From Acanthococcus lagerstroemiae (Eukaryota > Arthropoda > Insecta > Hemiptera > Eriococcidae): DNA of 64,000 nt. Location: assembly GCA_031841125.1 (NCBI GenBank), contig CM063112.1, forward strand, positions 19,184,603-19,248,602. Direction: 5' to 3'. The notes beneath the pieces are model-generated. The model made no database searches. It saw nothing but the letters and a program-made list of their open reading frames with translations, and was not told the DNA's origin. This document shows positions 23,712 through 35,224 of this stretch, one piece after another. Within the stretch, counting starts at the first letter, position 1; each line of letters starts with the position of its first letter. The position numbers and the translations under genes are program-made.

Positions 23712-24016
23712 ACTTCAATCATTTTCTACGCTTGAATATTTTAGCATAATTAACAGTTATTTGGTATCAAAATTTTCGAAACATATTAACTTTTTCGGCG
23801 TCAACTTCAAAAATATTAGTCAGTATAATCGGGTTTTCAGTTGGTAAAATAATTAGGTTCTTCCCACCCCCTTGCCCAAAAACAGGCAATCGGTACGCTT
23901 CTGACTAGGGGGAAAAATGAAATGTAGAAGGAAAGATCATGACAAAGTAAATACATACGTACTAAAATTGAGGTAGAGATGCGCAGGCAGTAAAAAAAGG
24001 ACTTGACTTTGAAGTG

Positions 24017-24887
24017 TAAGGTAAGGTAGCCTAATATGGACCTGTTCTTAATACGGACCCCACCGGCCTATCTCGTCTGTTTATGGCGCTACCTGCCGGT
24101 AAAAAATAGAAGCTATTGTCCCGATGTGATACCTCGATACATGTTAAAAATTCAAAATTGAACCCCTCTCCCCCTCAAAAAATACAATGAAACAATGATT
24201 GAGATGATCTTAACTTATTTATTGTCTTGTACGTAGTGTGTCATAATTTTGGAAACATTAATAGAAACATTTTTTCGAAGATGTTATTTTTGACCCTAAA
24301 AAATACGATTCAAATGCTATATAGAGGTTTTTGATTGAAGGTTCAGAACTAGCAGTAACTCTTTTTGAAAAATGTTTGTTTGGTATCTCAATATGGACCA
24401 CCTAGGATAACCCAGAAATAAGCTCAAAAATTATGTTAATGTGTACAGGTGGCAAAAAGTTGTAAATTATGAACCGAAAAAAATTCAGTCGGCGCTTCTC
24501 AAAAAAGAAACTGGATGTCTAAAAGCCTTCCAACTACTTTTTTTTACGACTCTCAAGTGATTTGTTACGTCCTCAACATGTTTGAATTTTTGAATACATG
24601 ATACTTTACCTTTTTTTCACTTATCGAAACTATTTAACTCAATATTAAACGTTTATCTTACAATTTTAACTTTTTCTTCTAAGTGGCCTATATTAGGTTT
24701 CCTAAAATTATAAGACTTACAAAAATGTAATCCAATTTTTATTATTTTGAAATTTCCGTTTCGAGGGGGGGGGGGGATATGGCTACCATTTAAGGCCATT
24801 ATCAAAATTTTCAGGCTCAGAGGGACCAAGTTATCAAAAAAAAAAAAAAAAAAAAAAATGTGGCCTGTATTAAGCTACTTTACCTTA
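24017..24887 (+). mobile_element. TA-type DNA element family T, full copy
   Basis: The termini TAAGGTAAGGTAGCCTAATA and TATTAAGCTACTTTACCTTA are inverted repeats bounded by TA. The element is 871 bp including TA on each side and has no transposase. Internally the terminal phrase recurs in part (AATATGGACCACC near 24391, GTGGCCTATATTAGG near 24683), suggesting repeated or recombined ends. A diverged inverted copy lies at 2980-3683. The TA target fits Tc1/mariner-like mobilisation, but no transposase identifies the superfamily. Confidence 0.8.
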
Positions 24888-25321
24888 ATGCAGCCTCATC
24901 GTCACCAGAGGCTGACAAGTATTAAAATTAGGCTGAATATTATTTTGTGTATATAATGCTTTAGTTTTAGTGGATTGGGATTTAGGCCCCCACCTAGCAC
25001 CTTGATTGCGCCTATGGGTGGCGGTAATCAATATTATTTCCTGTGGAGAAGGGGCAAGGAATTTTTGATAACATTGTTCTAAAAATCGGTTAAGCAAAAA
25101 AAAGTTTAATGTCACTGAAACTGAGTGCGAGGGTAAACAAATAATACGTACCCCTTTTCTCCTGCACCTCCACCTCTGTTACCACTGGAGTATTGACAAA
25201 TTTATACAAAGCGCAATTTTTCCAGAAGAAATGCGTTGCTTCCCTAGAGTATTTTTATGAGGGTACCTGCTTCTTTGCACCCAAGATCACCACCACTGCC
25301 TAAGAAAGTATTTTTTTTTCA

Positions 25322-25425
25322 TTCGGTGAAGCATATAACGATGCACCCGTGCCAAAGTGGCTCCCCAAACACCGCACCTCAGGCATCCGGAAACTACTCC
25401 TTCGAGTATCACACCAGTGATCAGA
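25322..25425 (+). repeat. Short dispersed repeat S, copy 2
   Basis: GATGCACCCGTGCCAAAGTGG and the following ACACCGCACC, CATCCGGAAACTACTCC, TCACACCAGTG phrases match the 53362-53480 copy. Confidence 0.6.
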
Positions 25426-25559
25426 CTTGGAAAAAAAAAAAAAAAAAAGAGAGAGAAAAAGTCTTGAACGGGTGAACTAGCTTTTAAATGTCTGTACAGT
25501 ACAATCTTAAAAATTATCTATAAATTTGAAAGCTTCTTGATAAAAAATGTTGAAGAGGT

Positions 25560-25810
25560 TGAAAATAATTTTTCAGCAGGTCAGAAAGAGAGTTTTATCG
25601 TGTCTCAAAGAGGCACTGAAGAGGCTTAGACAGTCTTACATTAGTCTGAGTAAATTAGAAAATGCCAGAACCAGGGTGGTTGATTTTTTTTTTTTAAAGC
25701 CAATTTGGAAAAATCTTTAAACCCGCAAGAAATCATCTGGAATTGTCTTAAATAACTAAATCTTGAAGAGTCTTAACGAATTTTGCAGAAGACTCGAAGC
25801 GTCTTCGCAG
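25560..25810 (+). repeat. Degenerate AGTCTT patch
   Basis: Phrases such as GGCTTAGACAGTCTTACATT, TCTTGAAGAGTCTTAACGAA and GACTCGAAGCGTCTTCG recur. Same class as the other AGTCTT patches. Confidence 0.55.
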
Positions 25811-25864
25811 TTATATTGGATTTATGTGGAGGGTTAAAAGGAAGAGTATTCTTTGATACTCAAC

Positions 25865-26035
25865 TAAAACGGGAATGTGAGAAAACGAGAAAGGAAGGGG
25901 AGAGAAGGAAGGGCTGAAAAAAGAGAGAAACGGAGAAGGACGGAATGAATAAAGAAAGAAAGTGAGGAAGGAAGAACGGAAGGGAAAAATAGAAAGAGAC
26001 AAAAGGACATATTGAAAAGAAAGAAATTTTTTTCA
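25865..26035 (+). repeat. Purine-rich GGAAG/GAGAAA simple sequence
   Basis: Imperfect GAAAGGAAGGGG, GAGAGAAGG and GAAAGAAAGTGAGG units give a one-strand purine tract. The Ser/Phe-rich frame on the other strand is an artefact. Confidence 0.65.
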
Positions 26036-26039
26036 GAGG

Positions 26040-27035
26040 AGGGGACCTTTTCAGTGAATCACTTATGGCTGAATCTTACCGAAACTAGACTTAGCCGAAA
26101 CTAATTTTGTAGTTGAAGAATTAAGAAAACTGATAACGGGAATAACAACGAAACATTCCTTGCATAATGGACCCTGTGAGACTCATTCAGATGGAAGGGG
26201 GTAAGAAATTTCCAAAAGAAAAAAAATTATTCTACAGGAGGAAAAAATATGGGGTCTTCGGTTTAAAGCATATTTGTAGAATCTTCGCTGGAGGAGGGAG
26301 AGTTGAGGGTCGAATGCCCTGTTGTTTGTCCTGAAAATTTGTAGGCGTCTATGGATCCGTCTCGACCAGCACTTCACCACATTTCAACCATATTCGATTA
26401 AAATTTCATTTGAGCCTTAAAGTTGGGTTGAAAAAAATCTTTACAATTTGTAAACTTGGATTTTGAAGTTAGAAAAGGTTCATATCCGCGCGCTAAGGAG
26501 AGTTTCTGCTGCATCCCCTCACCAGAAAAAGTAACTCATTAGTAATTTCAACTATGAGACGCCAAAAGCTATCGAGTAGCCCTTTTATTTTCTTCATCAA
26601 CAACTTGTGAAGTATATACTTAGTTTTTCTAGTCGGTTGTTCATCCGTGGAAAAACGGTCACCTTGCGAGGTTTGCCTTAGACACACACGCGTAAAATTG
26701 TATGATCTTCACAATGCGATACAACAACGGATTTCCAATTTTTATATCGGTAATTAACATAACACTAATTCTAGTATTCGATTTCTTTTTCTTCTCAAAC
26801 ACGAGCAAATGCAATTACATTGTCTAAGTCAAAACAAGATAACGTTGGAACTCGAAACCAGTTAACTTTTGACCTTCGGGCTTCGTTGATACTTTTTATG
26901 ACTGCTGTATAGGTTGGTCAAATAATTGCAGAGTTCACAAGACATACAACCAGATTAGACATTACACTACGCAAATGTATACGAGTTGAAATGACTGTCG
27001 CGTGAATTTGCACGTCAGACCATGACGATAAAGTT
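26040..27035. other. No gene seen
   Basis: AT-rich sequence without repeat partners. The short open frames are not supported. Confidence 0.35.
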
Positions 27036-27039
27036 CTTT

Positions 27040-27500
27040 CTGTATTGTGTGTGTTCATCGGGTTTTTCAATTCTAAGCCCCTGCTCCCCGCCATAAATGC
27101 CATAATTTTTAAGTTTTGGCCTATTAATGTTGAGATCAAATTTGAAGGCTATGAAAACTTATGAATCCTTATTCATACTGTATTCCCCCTTTATTAATTC
27201 TGTAGAACCACCATTCTGGATTTAGGGTCAAACCGCGATCACAAATGGAATCAGCGACCTCCGTAACCTCTGGAAAACTATATGCGTGTTATTTTCGTTA
27301 ATTTTTTAATTTCGAGTCTCCGCTAATCTCCAAAAATGCCACAATGTCGAAATTGATGTCGGAATCTAATTTGTGGACTGTGAAAACCTATGAATCAATA
27401 TCCATATTGTATTTCACTATATTTCCATCCCCTTCCCATCCTATGGAGTCGCATTTCGGATTTACGATCAAACCTGTATCAAAAATGAATTCGACGAATT
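27040..27500 (+). repeat. Two-copy tandem repeat, about 245 bp
   Basis: The first unit holds 'ATGCCATAATTTTTAAG...TTGAAGGCTATGAAAACTTATGAATCC...GGATTTAGGGTCAAACC'. The second holds 'ATGCCACAATGTCGAA...TTGTGGACTGTGAAAACCTATGAATCA...GGATTTACGATCAAACC'. They are diverged but collinear. Confidence 0.65.
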
Positions 27501-29039
27501 TGAAGCCCCCCGACACGATACCTCGTTTGCGTAATGCGCACAAGAGGAAGGTTCAAAAACTTCTTTCAAAAATCCTCTTAAAGATCAACGAACTACAAAA
27601 AAAAAACCCACAAATTTGCATGTGTTGTATGCACGGGGAGGGGCTAAATGGCAGAAAAGATACTCATTGGTTAGTAGGTATTGATGTACGGAAACGGTTC
27701 AGGGGCTAATTTGCGTCTTTTATATTTGCACAAGTCGCTGGGACTGATAAAATTAATATCGAAAATTCCGTAAGGCTTGTGTTCATGTAATGTAGGGTTG
27801 TTTTCAGCCCCCGCGATGATGTTTCTAGGGCAGTTACGAAAAAATTGTATGAATCACTTTTTAAGAGACTCGAATCCACAGTAAATTTTGTTTGAAACTT
27901 TTCTTTATAAAGATGATAGGAAGCGAGTTACGGCTCAGAAATCAGATTTTGAGGGCTTCTCCTCACTGCAGTACTGGAAGTGCGGGTCGGAGAAACGAGA
28001 ACTTTCTCTTCATCAGGATGGTGACCTGAGCATTTTTACGAACTACCAGCTTCGTATGATTTTCGTCCGAATTTCGAGTTGAACTGACTGAGATAGATGA
28101 ACATTCCGCCTTACTTTACAAGTACAACTTGGCCTCAATGTGAATCTCTGCAGCTCCAAATTTTTGGGGCAGGGCCGAACATAGGGGTGTACCCATGGGG
28201 CTCGGGCTCCGTGTTTCCACCAACAGAATGCCTAGCCGATCGGTTGGTAACCCATATATCCACTGTGAAAACACATCCCCTCTGAAAAATTACAAATACT
28301 AAAAAATTAGGAGGAAGTTCCACCAAGATTGGATCACGAGATCCAGAAATCCCAATAAATCTAGCCCTGTCTTGAAATAGCGCTTGACTAAAATTTTGAA
28401 TCCATACGATCTTTTAGTCGTTTGGGCTTCCCACCATTAATAATTTCTAATTGTTCATTAAGAGTAAGTTGCGAAAATGGTTTTTCAATAGGATCTGGAA
28501 TAAGCATTCTGGGGGGCAACAAAAAAACACGGAGCAAACGCGTTGGCTAGTAAAAGAACATAATCGCGTTTCACTGTCAACTTTGACGTTCGTGTGTAGC
28601 CAAGCCGAGCCGGAAGCGCTTTAAGAAGCGCTTCCAGAACGCAACCAGACGCATAGGTTTTGTCGCGATGAACATGCTAGTGTTTTTTTGTGATGGTAAT
28701 TAACACGGAAGCGGAGTATAAGTCGTGCGATGTGTGCAGTGTGGAAAAGAAGCATTAGATCCAAGGCACATCTCGCTGGTCTGTATGAATATAAATACAC
28801 AAGGATTGTCAAATGCCGAATAGTATACATCTCCCGTTAATTTATTATATACTTGAGCGTAAGGGTCGTATAAGCGTCAATACAGTCACTGTTTTGCCCA
28901 GCGTTTCATTATCTTTTATTTGTTACAAGTTTAACTTATTGTATATTAAAACTTATTTTCCTGGGAATTTTCAGGGTAAGCGACGCTTACCTTGCTTGCC
29001 TGGAATATGCACGCCACTGAACAAGACCTACGTTCTGAC

Positions 29040-29555
29040 TACAATTTTGAATCGATATGCTGTTCTTGTTACCTCCCTTCTTGTTTTTCCCTCTCCCGTT
29101 CCAACATACAATATTAATGGCTGCTCTCGACTTCCTAGAATGGGACCTAATTTTTAACTGAAATTCTAAATCGATATGATTTTCTACTTACTTGCCACCT
29201 GCCTTGTCCTCCCTCCCTTCCAACTTAAGATATTATCTTGAAGAAATTGTTATTCTCAACTTCTCAGAATGTGACCTAACTTTTTATTTAATTTCGGAAT
29301 CGATATGATCTTCTGGTTCCTTGCCATCTGCCTTACTTTCTCTAGCTTCCAACTTAAGATATCATCTTGAAGAAATGCCTATTCTCGACTTCCTAGAATA
29401 TGACCTAACTTTTGACTGAATCTCTGAATCGATACGATCTCCATGTTGGGAGGAGGGATTCGTTCTTCCGAAACTAACCAAACTTCTAGTTAACGATGCT
29501 ATTCTGAAGAAGTGGTCATTCTCGACTTCCTACAAGGTGACCTAACCGAACGATC
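29040..29555 (+). repeat. Four-copy tandem repeat, about 125 bp
   Basis: GAATCGATATG-like starts occur near 29049, 29168, 29297 and 29426. Each is followed by a pyrimidine-rich CTTGCC-CCTGCCTT block, CCAACTTAAGATAT, ATTCTCGACTTCCTAGAATG and GACCTAAC. The region contains several stop codons and is non-coding. Confidence 0.75.
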
Positions 29556-29621
29556 CTGTCAATCAGCACGTCGGCATTATCTTCCCGGTTACGTAATCGC
29601 AGATCTCAGCAGCTATAAACC

Positions 29622-29741
29622 ATGGAATGGTCAAACTCGAATGCACCGAATGCAGCATTCGCGTTCCTAGAATGCGTTTTATTTGTACTCGTCGTATCCC
29701 GCACCGATTCGATATGCGATCAAACGATACGCAAACGCAAG
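29622..29741 (+). CDS. Candidate first coding exon with signal peptide-like sequence
   Basis: An ATG in a strong initiation context (ACCATGG) opens 40 codons beginning MEWSNSNAPNAAFAFLECVL. A hydrophobic run (roughly residues 11-26, AAFAFLECVLFVLVVS) and a polar TDSICDQ segment follow, and the exon stops at an AAG|GTAATG donor in phase 0. The polar N-terminus, hydrophobic core and small residue before a polar start resemble a secretory signal. The exon stands alone: I could not find the next exon, and its phase does not match the first supported exon of the downstream repeat gene. It could belong to a gene continuing through the window or be a chance open frame. Confidence 0.3.
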
Positions 29742-30329
29742 GTAATGCTAATGCGGGATGCTGTATTCGTGTTTAGCTGCTAGTTCGATCAGTTTTGCGA
29801 ACCAAATATGGTGAAGATTGAAAACTGACGTCGACCAGTTTCGCCTCTCCGCTGTAAATCTGCCCACACTGCCGCGATCGCGTCTCTCGTGTCTCACTTT
29901 CTCACTTTTTTTTTTTTTGTCTCTCCCAAGAACGTATGTATTCACTTTTAGCCGGCTGCGTCATTAACAGAGCGTCATAGAGTCATAGTACAGGTCGTTG
30001 TCATTAAGCTCGCCATGTAAATATTTAGGAGGACAGTCCTTTTAGAAGTTCGACAGAGGCGATGCGGTGGTCTAAAATTCCTAAACCGTGCTCTTTGAAA
30101 ACAAATATCGGTATACTCGGACATCGAAGGGGGAGGGGGTTACAGAGTAGATAGGTTTACAAAAATCGGCTCTCAGTTGACAGAATCATCAGCGATTAGC
30201 AATATTTCAAAAATATCGACCATACATACAGTCCTTGATTTTTCAATTTCAGAAAATTCGGTCAGTTAGTAAAGTCGGATTCTCAGTGAGAAAAGTCGGG
30301 TTTTCTTTTCCTATCCCCAGTATGTCCCT

Positions 30330-30525
30330 GTGGTAAATACAAACCAATAAATGTCGATGTTGATGTCAATGTTGATATATATGTCAGTATCAATATGAAT
30401 GCCCAAGTTGATATAAATGTGAACATAGGTGTTAATGGTGCTATAGATGTTAATATAATATATGTAGGTGTCAATGTTAATATAAATGTCGATGTTGATA
30501 TATACATTAATACTGATACTAAAAA
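30330..30525 (+). repeat. Degenerate TGTCAATGTTGATATAAA minisatellite
   Basis: Short imperfect units such as AATGTCGATGTTGATGTCAA and TGTTGATATAAATGTGAAC, about 6-18 bp in period. They yield artefactual Ile/Asn/Asp or Thr/Ser open frames on the minus strand. Same motif class as 31915-32310. Confidence 0.7.
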
Positions 30526-30911
30526 GTTCTAGGGGAGGGGGGTATCGGCTCAAATTTGGTAAGTGAAATAGTAGCAAATCTAAAAAATTTCACATAAGTT
30601 TTGACTTGATAAGCAAACGATAATTATACTAAAAATTTCGCCCAAATTTTAACTTTATAAGAGAAAAAAAAGTTTTAGGTCTAAGATCTTATTCCCTCCA
30701 CTCAGGGGTATAATATTATGGATGCCCTTATTAACCCCACTGGAATAAGATGATTCAAAGATTCAACTTTTTCTGACAAGAACTTGAAGAGCAAATAACA
30801 CTTCAGTGTTGATTGATTGCCTAGTTGTGGTTCACATAGCAAAGAAAGCCGTTCTTCGAAGTTCTCCTACAAATTTTGATAAACAAGTAGATCTTCCTCT
30901 TCTTTTTTTTT

Positions 30912-31028
30912 TTTTTCCTAATTTGCTCTCAACCCGAGCCCTGGAATCCGCCCTTTCGAGCATTACTTCAGAGACGTCAGGGAAGCTGTTAGGGTTGTGT
31001 TAGTTCTCTTCCCTTCTGGCTAAAAAAC
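30912..31028 (-). mobile_element. tRNA-derived SINE, 5'-truncated copy
   Basis: Only the body and tail of the SINE defined at 36022-36240 are present, reading on the minus strand from AAGAGAACTAACACAACCC to GGCGGATTCCAGGGCTCGGG and GAGAGCAAATTAGG with an A-rich end. The tRNA head is missing, as expected from truncated target-primed reverse transcription. Confidence 0.75.
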
Positions 31029-31204
31029 TGACCTTAGGAAAAAGATCTATGTTTTGCTTCAGTTCTCTTATATGAGGCCCCTAGAATCATTTTATTTCGT
31101 TTTATGCTTTCCGTTGATCGGCAAGAGTGAAAAGAAAGGAAACAAACTGGAAGAAAAGTTTTCAATTACAGGTTTACAGTCAAGAAGAAGAAAGTTTGTT
31201 TTGA

Positions 31205-31615
31205 AATTGGTCGTAAGTTTCGATTGACGAGCCAAACACGGATGTCTTTGCTATCACCCCCCCCCCCGCCCGCATCATTATTTGTAATTAGAGATAGGAA
31301 AGGAAAAAACCTTTTAATTTTCTGTCAATTTTGGTTCATAAGCAAATCGGGGGAGGGGAGAAATAGTATTTGCTTCAAATTTTAGGCATCGTTTCAAATT
31401 TTGATTGTGTAACAAAATAAAATCAACGCAAATGTTGATTATTCGGACAAGCCAAAGAAGGAAGTCTTTGCTTTCACCCCCTTCCCCCGGCGAATTCTCA
31501 ATTTTACTTGGGGATAGAAAAGAAGAAAAGATTTTTCATTTTTCGTCAATTCTTTGTATTTTAAGCATCGTCTCAAATTTTGATTAGGTAACAAAATAAA
31601 AACAATGGAATTTCC
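31205..31615 (+). repeat. Two-copy tandem repeat, about 205 bp
   Basis: Both units contain GCCAAA-A-GGA-GTCTTTGCT-TCACCCCC, then GATAG-AAAG, TTTTCNGTCAATT, GGCATCG/AAGCATCGTCTCAAATTTTGATT and GTAACAAAATAAAA. They run in direct orientation, one after the other. Confidence 0.7.
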
Positions 31616-31914
31616 CATCCAAGAAGTCGGGCGAGGTCAATTTTGAGATATGAATGCATCATATAAAGCACATCACGACGGACATTAAAAAAAATAAAAG
31701 CAAAAATTAGAAAAATGATCGAGTTAGAGCTGTTTGAAGTTTTCATGTAAAAGTATCACTAACATCTTAATCTTCACAGGAACATTGGTAGGTGACTTTC
31801 CTATCACTTCCACATAAAATCGCAAAGTCGGTAAAAATCGGATGTTTTTCTCCTCGTGGCCCTAGCGCAAAATCACTTCTTCCGACTTCTTGTTCCTTTC
31901 TTTGGGCCGCATCA

Positions 31915-32310
31915 CATATGTGTGAATGTCAATATAAATGTCGATTTCAACACTGATGTCAATTTTGATACAGATATCAATGCCAATGTGGATTGATATC
32001 AATGCTGATATAAATGTTAATACAGGTGACAATGTCAAAATACAAATGTCATTGTTGATATTGATTTCCACGTTGTTACATATGTCAGTATGAAAGTCAA
32101 TGTCATATAGATGTCAACGCCGATACAGATGTCAGTGATGATACACATGTTAAAATAGGTGTGAATGTCGATATAAATATCAATGTTGATATTGATATCT
32201 ATATTGAAGATATTAATGTCAATACCAATATTGATTAATAATGACGTTGAAATTATGAAAATTATGATTGATAGAGATGTTAATATCGATATCAATAGTG
32301 ACGTAAATAA
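31915..32310 (+). repeat. Degenerate TGTCAATNTNGATATAAA minisatellite
   Basis: About 400 bp of imperfect units (GAATGTCAATATAAATGTCG, AATGTTGATATTGATATC, AATACAGGTGACAATGTC), continuing the motif class at 30330-30525. It gives Ile/Asp/Asn-rich artefactual frames on both strands. Confidence 0.7.
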
Positions 32311-34705
32311 TGACATTCAAATTGAAATAATGATGGTGATAGGAATTGAGATGAAAAGTGCAGTTGATAGTGAGCTTGTGATTGAAAATGATAAACACTA
32401 CATTCTTAAACAGGTGGTGAAACATTGAGACAAAAACTAAAGTGAAGCAATAGTCAGTAAGAGGAGGGTGAGCGAAAAGTTGGCTGAGAGTGAAAATTCC
32501 TGTCGAACACTCGATCAAAATATTTTCTTACTGTCCCTTTGAAGATGAAGGCATGAATACGTCTCCTACTTTAACAAGCATTTACAAGTTTCATGCTTTT
32601 TACGAATCACCTTCACTCAGGGCGGTCTTTAGGTGTTCATCTGCCTTAGGCAAAATACGTGCATTAGCCTCCTATAATTGTAAAAAAATGGTGAGCGTTG
32701 AACTGTTTGTCTGCTTGTCAATCACCTTTCAAATGTGTTGCTTCTTTCGATTTAATTTGAAGAATGTAAGGAATCCTGTTTATGATATTGCTGGGTGTAC
32801 ATAATATTCTCAAAACGTGGCCTAAAAAAGCTGAAATCGTATTTCCTCCTAAGTTTCTAATCATCATCATGATGGGATAACGACAACTGGTACAAACTCT
32901 AAGAACATTGAGGTAGTGTGACGGTGGAAGAAAAAAATTCTAAAATAGCTAAACATGATTAAAACAACCAAAAATGCCTAAGCCTGATCTAATATGATGA
33001 AAAAGATCAGATCCGTCTGTAAGCCGTCAACTGTGATGAAAATTGACCACTGAAGGGATTTGACAAAACTCAAATTAAAAATGATTAGATTTCCAAAATA
33101 ATTTGTAAATACCGAAAACACTCTAAACCAAACCTCATCAAAAACGACCATAATTGCCAACTGATTTAGAATTACCAAAAAGAACTTCCACCAAACATTA
33201 GGTACCTCTCAAAGAATTTTCAGTCAACTTTTGAAGGGAACAGGACATTTTGTTCTTCTTTAACTCTTTCCCTCTGTATTCTACCTCCCCTTTTTCAATC
33301 TCATCCCCTTCCATTCGAATACCCAAGGGCGGTAGCCTCCTTAGCTCTCAGTGGAAATCCGGTTCTATTAGCTGCCTCAATGATTATATTGTCAACATTC
33401 GCCTCTTCGCGACATTTTCTGTTCGAAGCCGATGTTCCGATTCACCCCACGCATGCAGTTAGCATCGATTCTCGTCGTTTTTGAATTTCGCCAGCTTACG
33501 TGAATTGCCTCTCGGCCAACACAAAACGATCTTCCATTCAAGGTGAAGCCGTTGCACCGTAGAATCTCGAGGAACTACCGATTTTTTTCGACACCAACAT
33601 CCGAATGTTTGCATTTCTTTTGCATGGTTCCCTCCTACACAACTCGATCACTTCCTCCGCAGGTTTATCACAGATTGAACGAGTTTTATTGCCTATGGTA
33701 TGCACAGACGCCATTGTATGTTGGCGTCAAGTTAAGCCTCAGCAAGCTTCCGGCTCTCATGTAATTTGAATCGGCCAGTTTCATTTCACTGAATTCGAAA
33801 CTCGGTAGACGAAAATTCTGATAGCATACTTGTACAGTACATGTAGCACAAACAGATCGAAACTGGTAGGAGTAGAGAAATGTATATCACGTTTCCAGTT
33901 GTAATGGACTTTTAATTGCAAATAATCTACACTTTATTAGAAATTACGTTTAATTTTGGCGTAGGCTTTCATTTCCGAGACGAATATATGCGTGCAACTG
34001 AGCACGGCGCAAATGCGGCCCACGATTTTGCGAAAAAAGAAAACACATCGTGTTGGTATTCGCGAACTTCGGTCCAGAGCCGTAAAAAATGAGGAAATGT
34101 GATGACGACTGGAAATGACAATGCAAAGTTATATAACGCACTAACCCACGTCACGGTCAATGCTTGACAATTGGACCTAGTCAATGATTCTGTAGGAGTG
34201 CGAGTTTAAAGACCTCGGTCATAAAATAACTTAGGGCGGAGTGGGACCAGACAGACCACCGGGAAAATCAGTTTTGCAGGCTACCACCATCGCAGGCCAA
34301 TACTCCCTCCCACTCAACTTCACAGGGGAGAGTTGTATAAATAACATTCTTCATTCTTCATCAGATTGTCATTTCTCCTTTTCTTCACCTCCCCCCCTTC
34401 CCACACTTAAGTTGGACTATGCTGGCCATATCGCCACCGAGTCCAACTTTAAGTGAAATAAGATAGTGACCATGTGGACACCATTAAAGAAACGTAAAAG
34501 AGGGAGACAAGCAACGCGTTGGTCGGATGAGATTATTGTGGTGGCCGGTCCCAACTCGGTCCCTCAGGTTAGAAACAAGATCAAATGGCGTGAACTGCGA
34601 AAAGCTTATACCCAAAAAATGGGCAAACTGAGTGCTGAGCCTGTGACAGGATGGACTCATCCACCTATACACGTGTCATATGCAGAATCATACGAAAGCA
34701 CTGAG
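32311..34705. other. No supported gene
   Basis: AT-rich sequence that becomes somewhat more balanced around 33290-33770 and 33960-34200, which could hold small exons, but I could not place splice-bounded frames. A + strand frame of 94 codons at 34466-34750 (KKRKRGRQATRWSDEI) resembles the tail of a LINE reverse-transcriptase polyprotein, where K-R-x-R-G-R-P-x-x-R-W-D-D-x-I is common. It runs into the element at 34716. Confidence 0.35.
34484..34680 (+). pseudogene. Possible LINE polyprotein C-terminal remnant
   Basis: The frame reads PLKKRKRGRQATRWSDEIIV and, a little further on, IKWRELRKAYTQK. Many invertebrate LINE (RTE, CR1 or Jockey-type) polyproteins end with a basic GR-x-x-x-RW-x-D-x-I segment followed by W-x-x-L-x-x-A-[YF]-x-Q, which this follows closely. 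No upstream polymerase is preserved. The tail is cut by the palindromic GTTACCC element. Identification is from motif memory only. Confidence 0.5.
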
Positions 34706-34715
34706 TGTGAAAGCC

Positions 34716-34921
34716 CCTCAGATTACCCAGAAACCTGTCAGTTATCCTAGGCTCCTTGTTAGTGACCTGGGTAACTGGCGGGATTTAGTTACCCTCTAGT
34801 TACCAGCGGAAAAGATACCCATTTGCGACTCTCAGTTACCCTCCGATCACCCAGAAACCCGTCAGTTACCCTTGGGTTCTCTTCAGTTACTTGGATAACT
34901 GGCGGGAATTTGCGCATCGGG
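34716..34921. mobile_element. Palindromic GTTACCC/GGGTAAC element, copy 2
   Basis: Shares with 15150-15569 the right terminus TAACTGGCGGGAATTTGCGC-ATC and the alternating CAGTTACCC, CAGAAACCCGTCAG and GGGTAACTGGCGGGA modules. The left end lacks the GATGCGC terminus, so it is truncated or rearranged. Confidence 0.7.
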
Positions 34922-35224
34922 CTGTCCATCAAGTGAACTAATAATCAGTTTAGTATTGTTACTAGATACTTTGACTTCAAAAGCTCAAAAACCAAGAATA
35001 GTAAAGAGAAGAATTTTGAAGGGGGACGGGGGATGTCTTACATTATAAGTTAAATAAAAAATCTCGCATGAATAAGACTAGGTACAGTTGCGAGCGGAGC
35101 AAGTAAAACTATTTTTTTTTTCAACGACTTGAGTCGTAAAAAATTAGTAAGTTTCAACTTCCTTCCCAGCTCGGAGGGAAGGAGGAGGGGGTTATTCCTA
35201 TACTTCGTTAAAATTATTTTAGAC

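Noticed and set aside
30283..30577. Ile/Asn/Asp or Thr/Ser-rich frames (also 31862-32428)
   Set aside because: Artefacts of the TGTCAAT/GATATAAA minisatellite, with low-complexity products.
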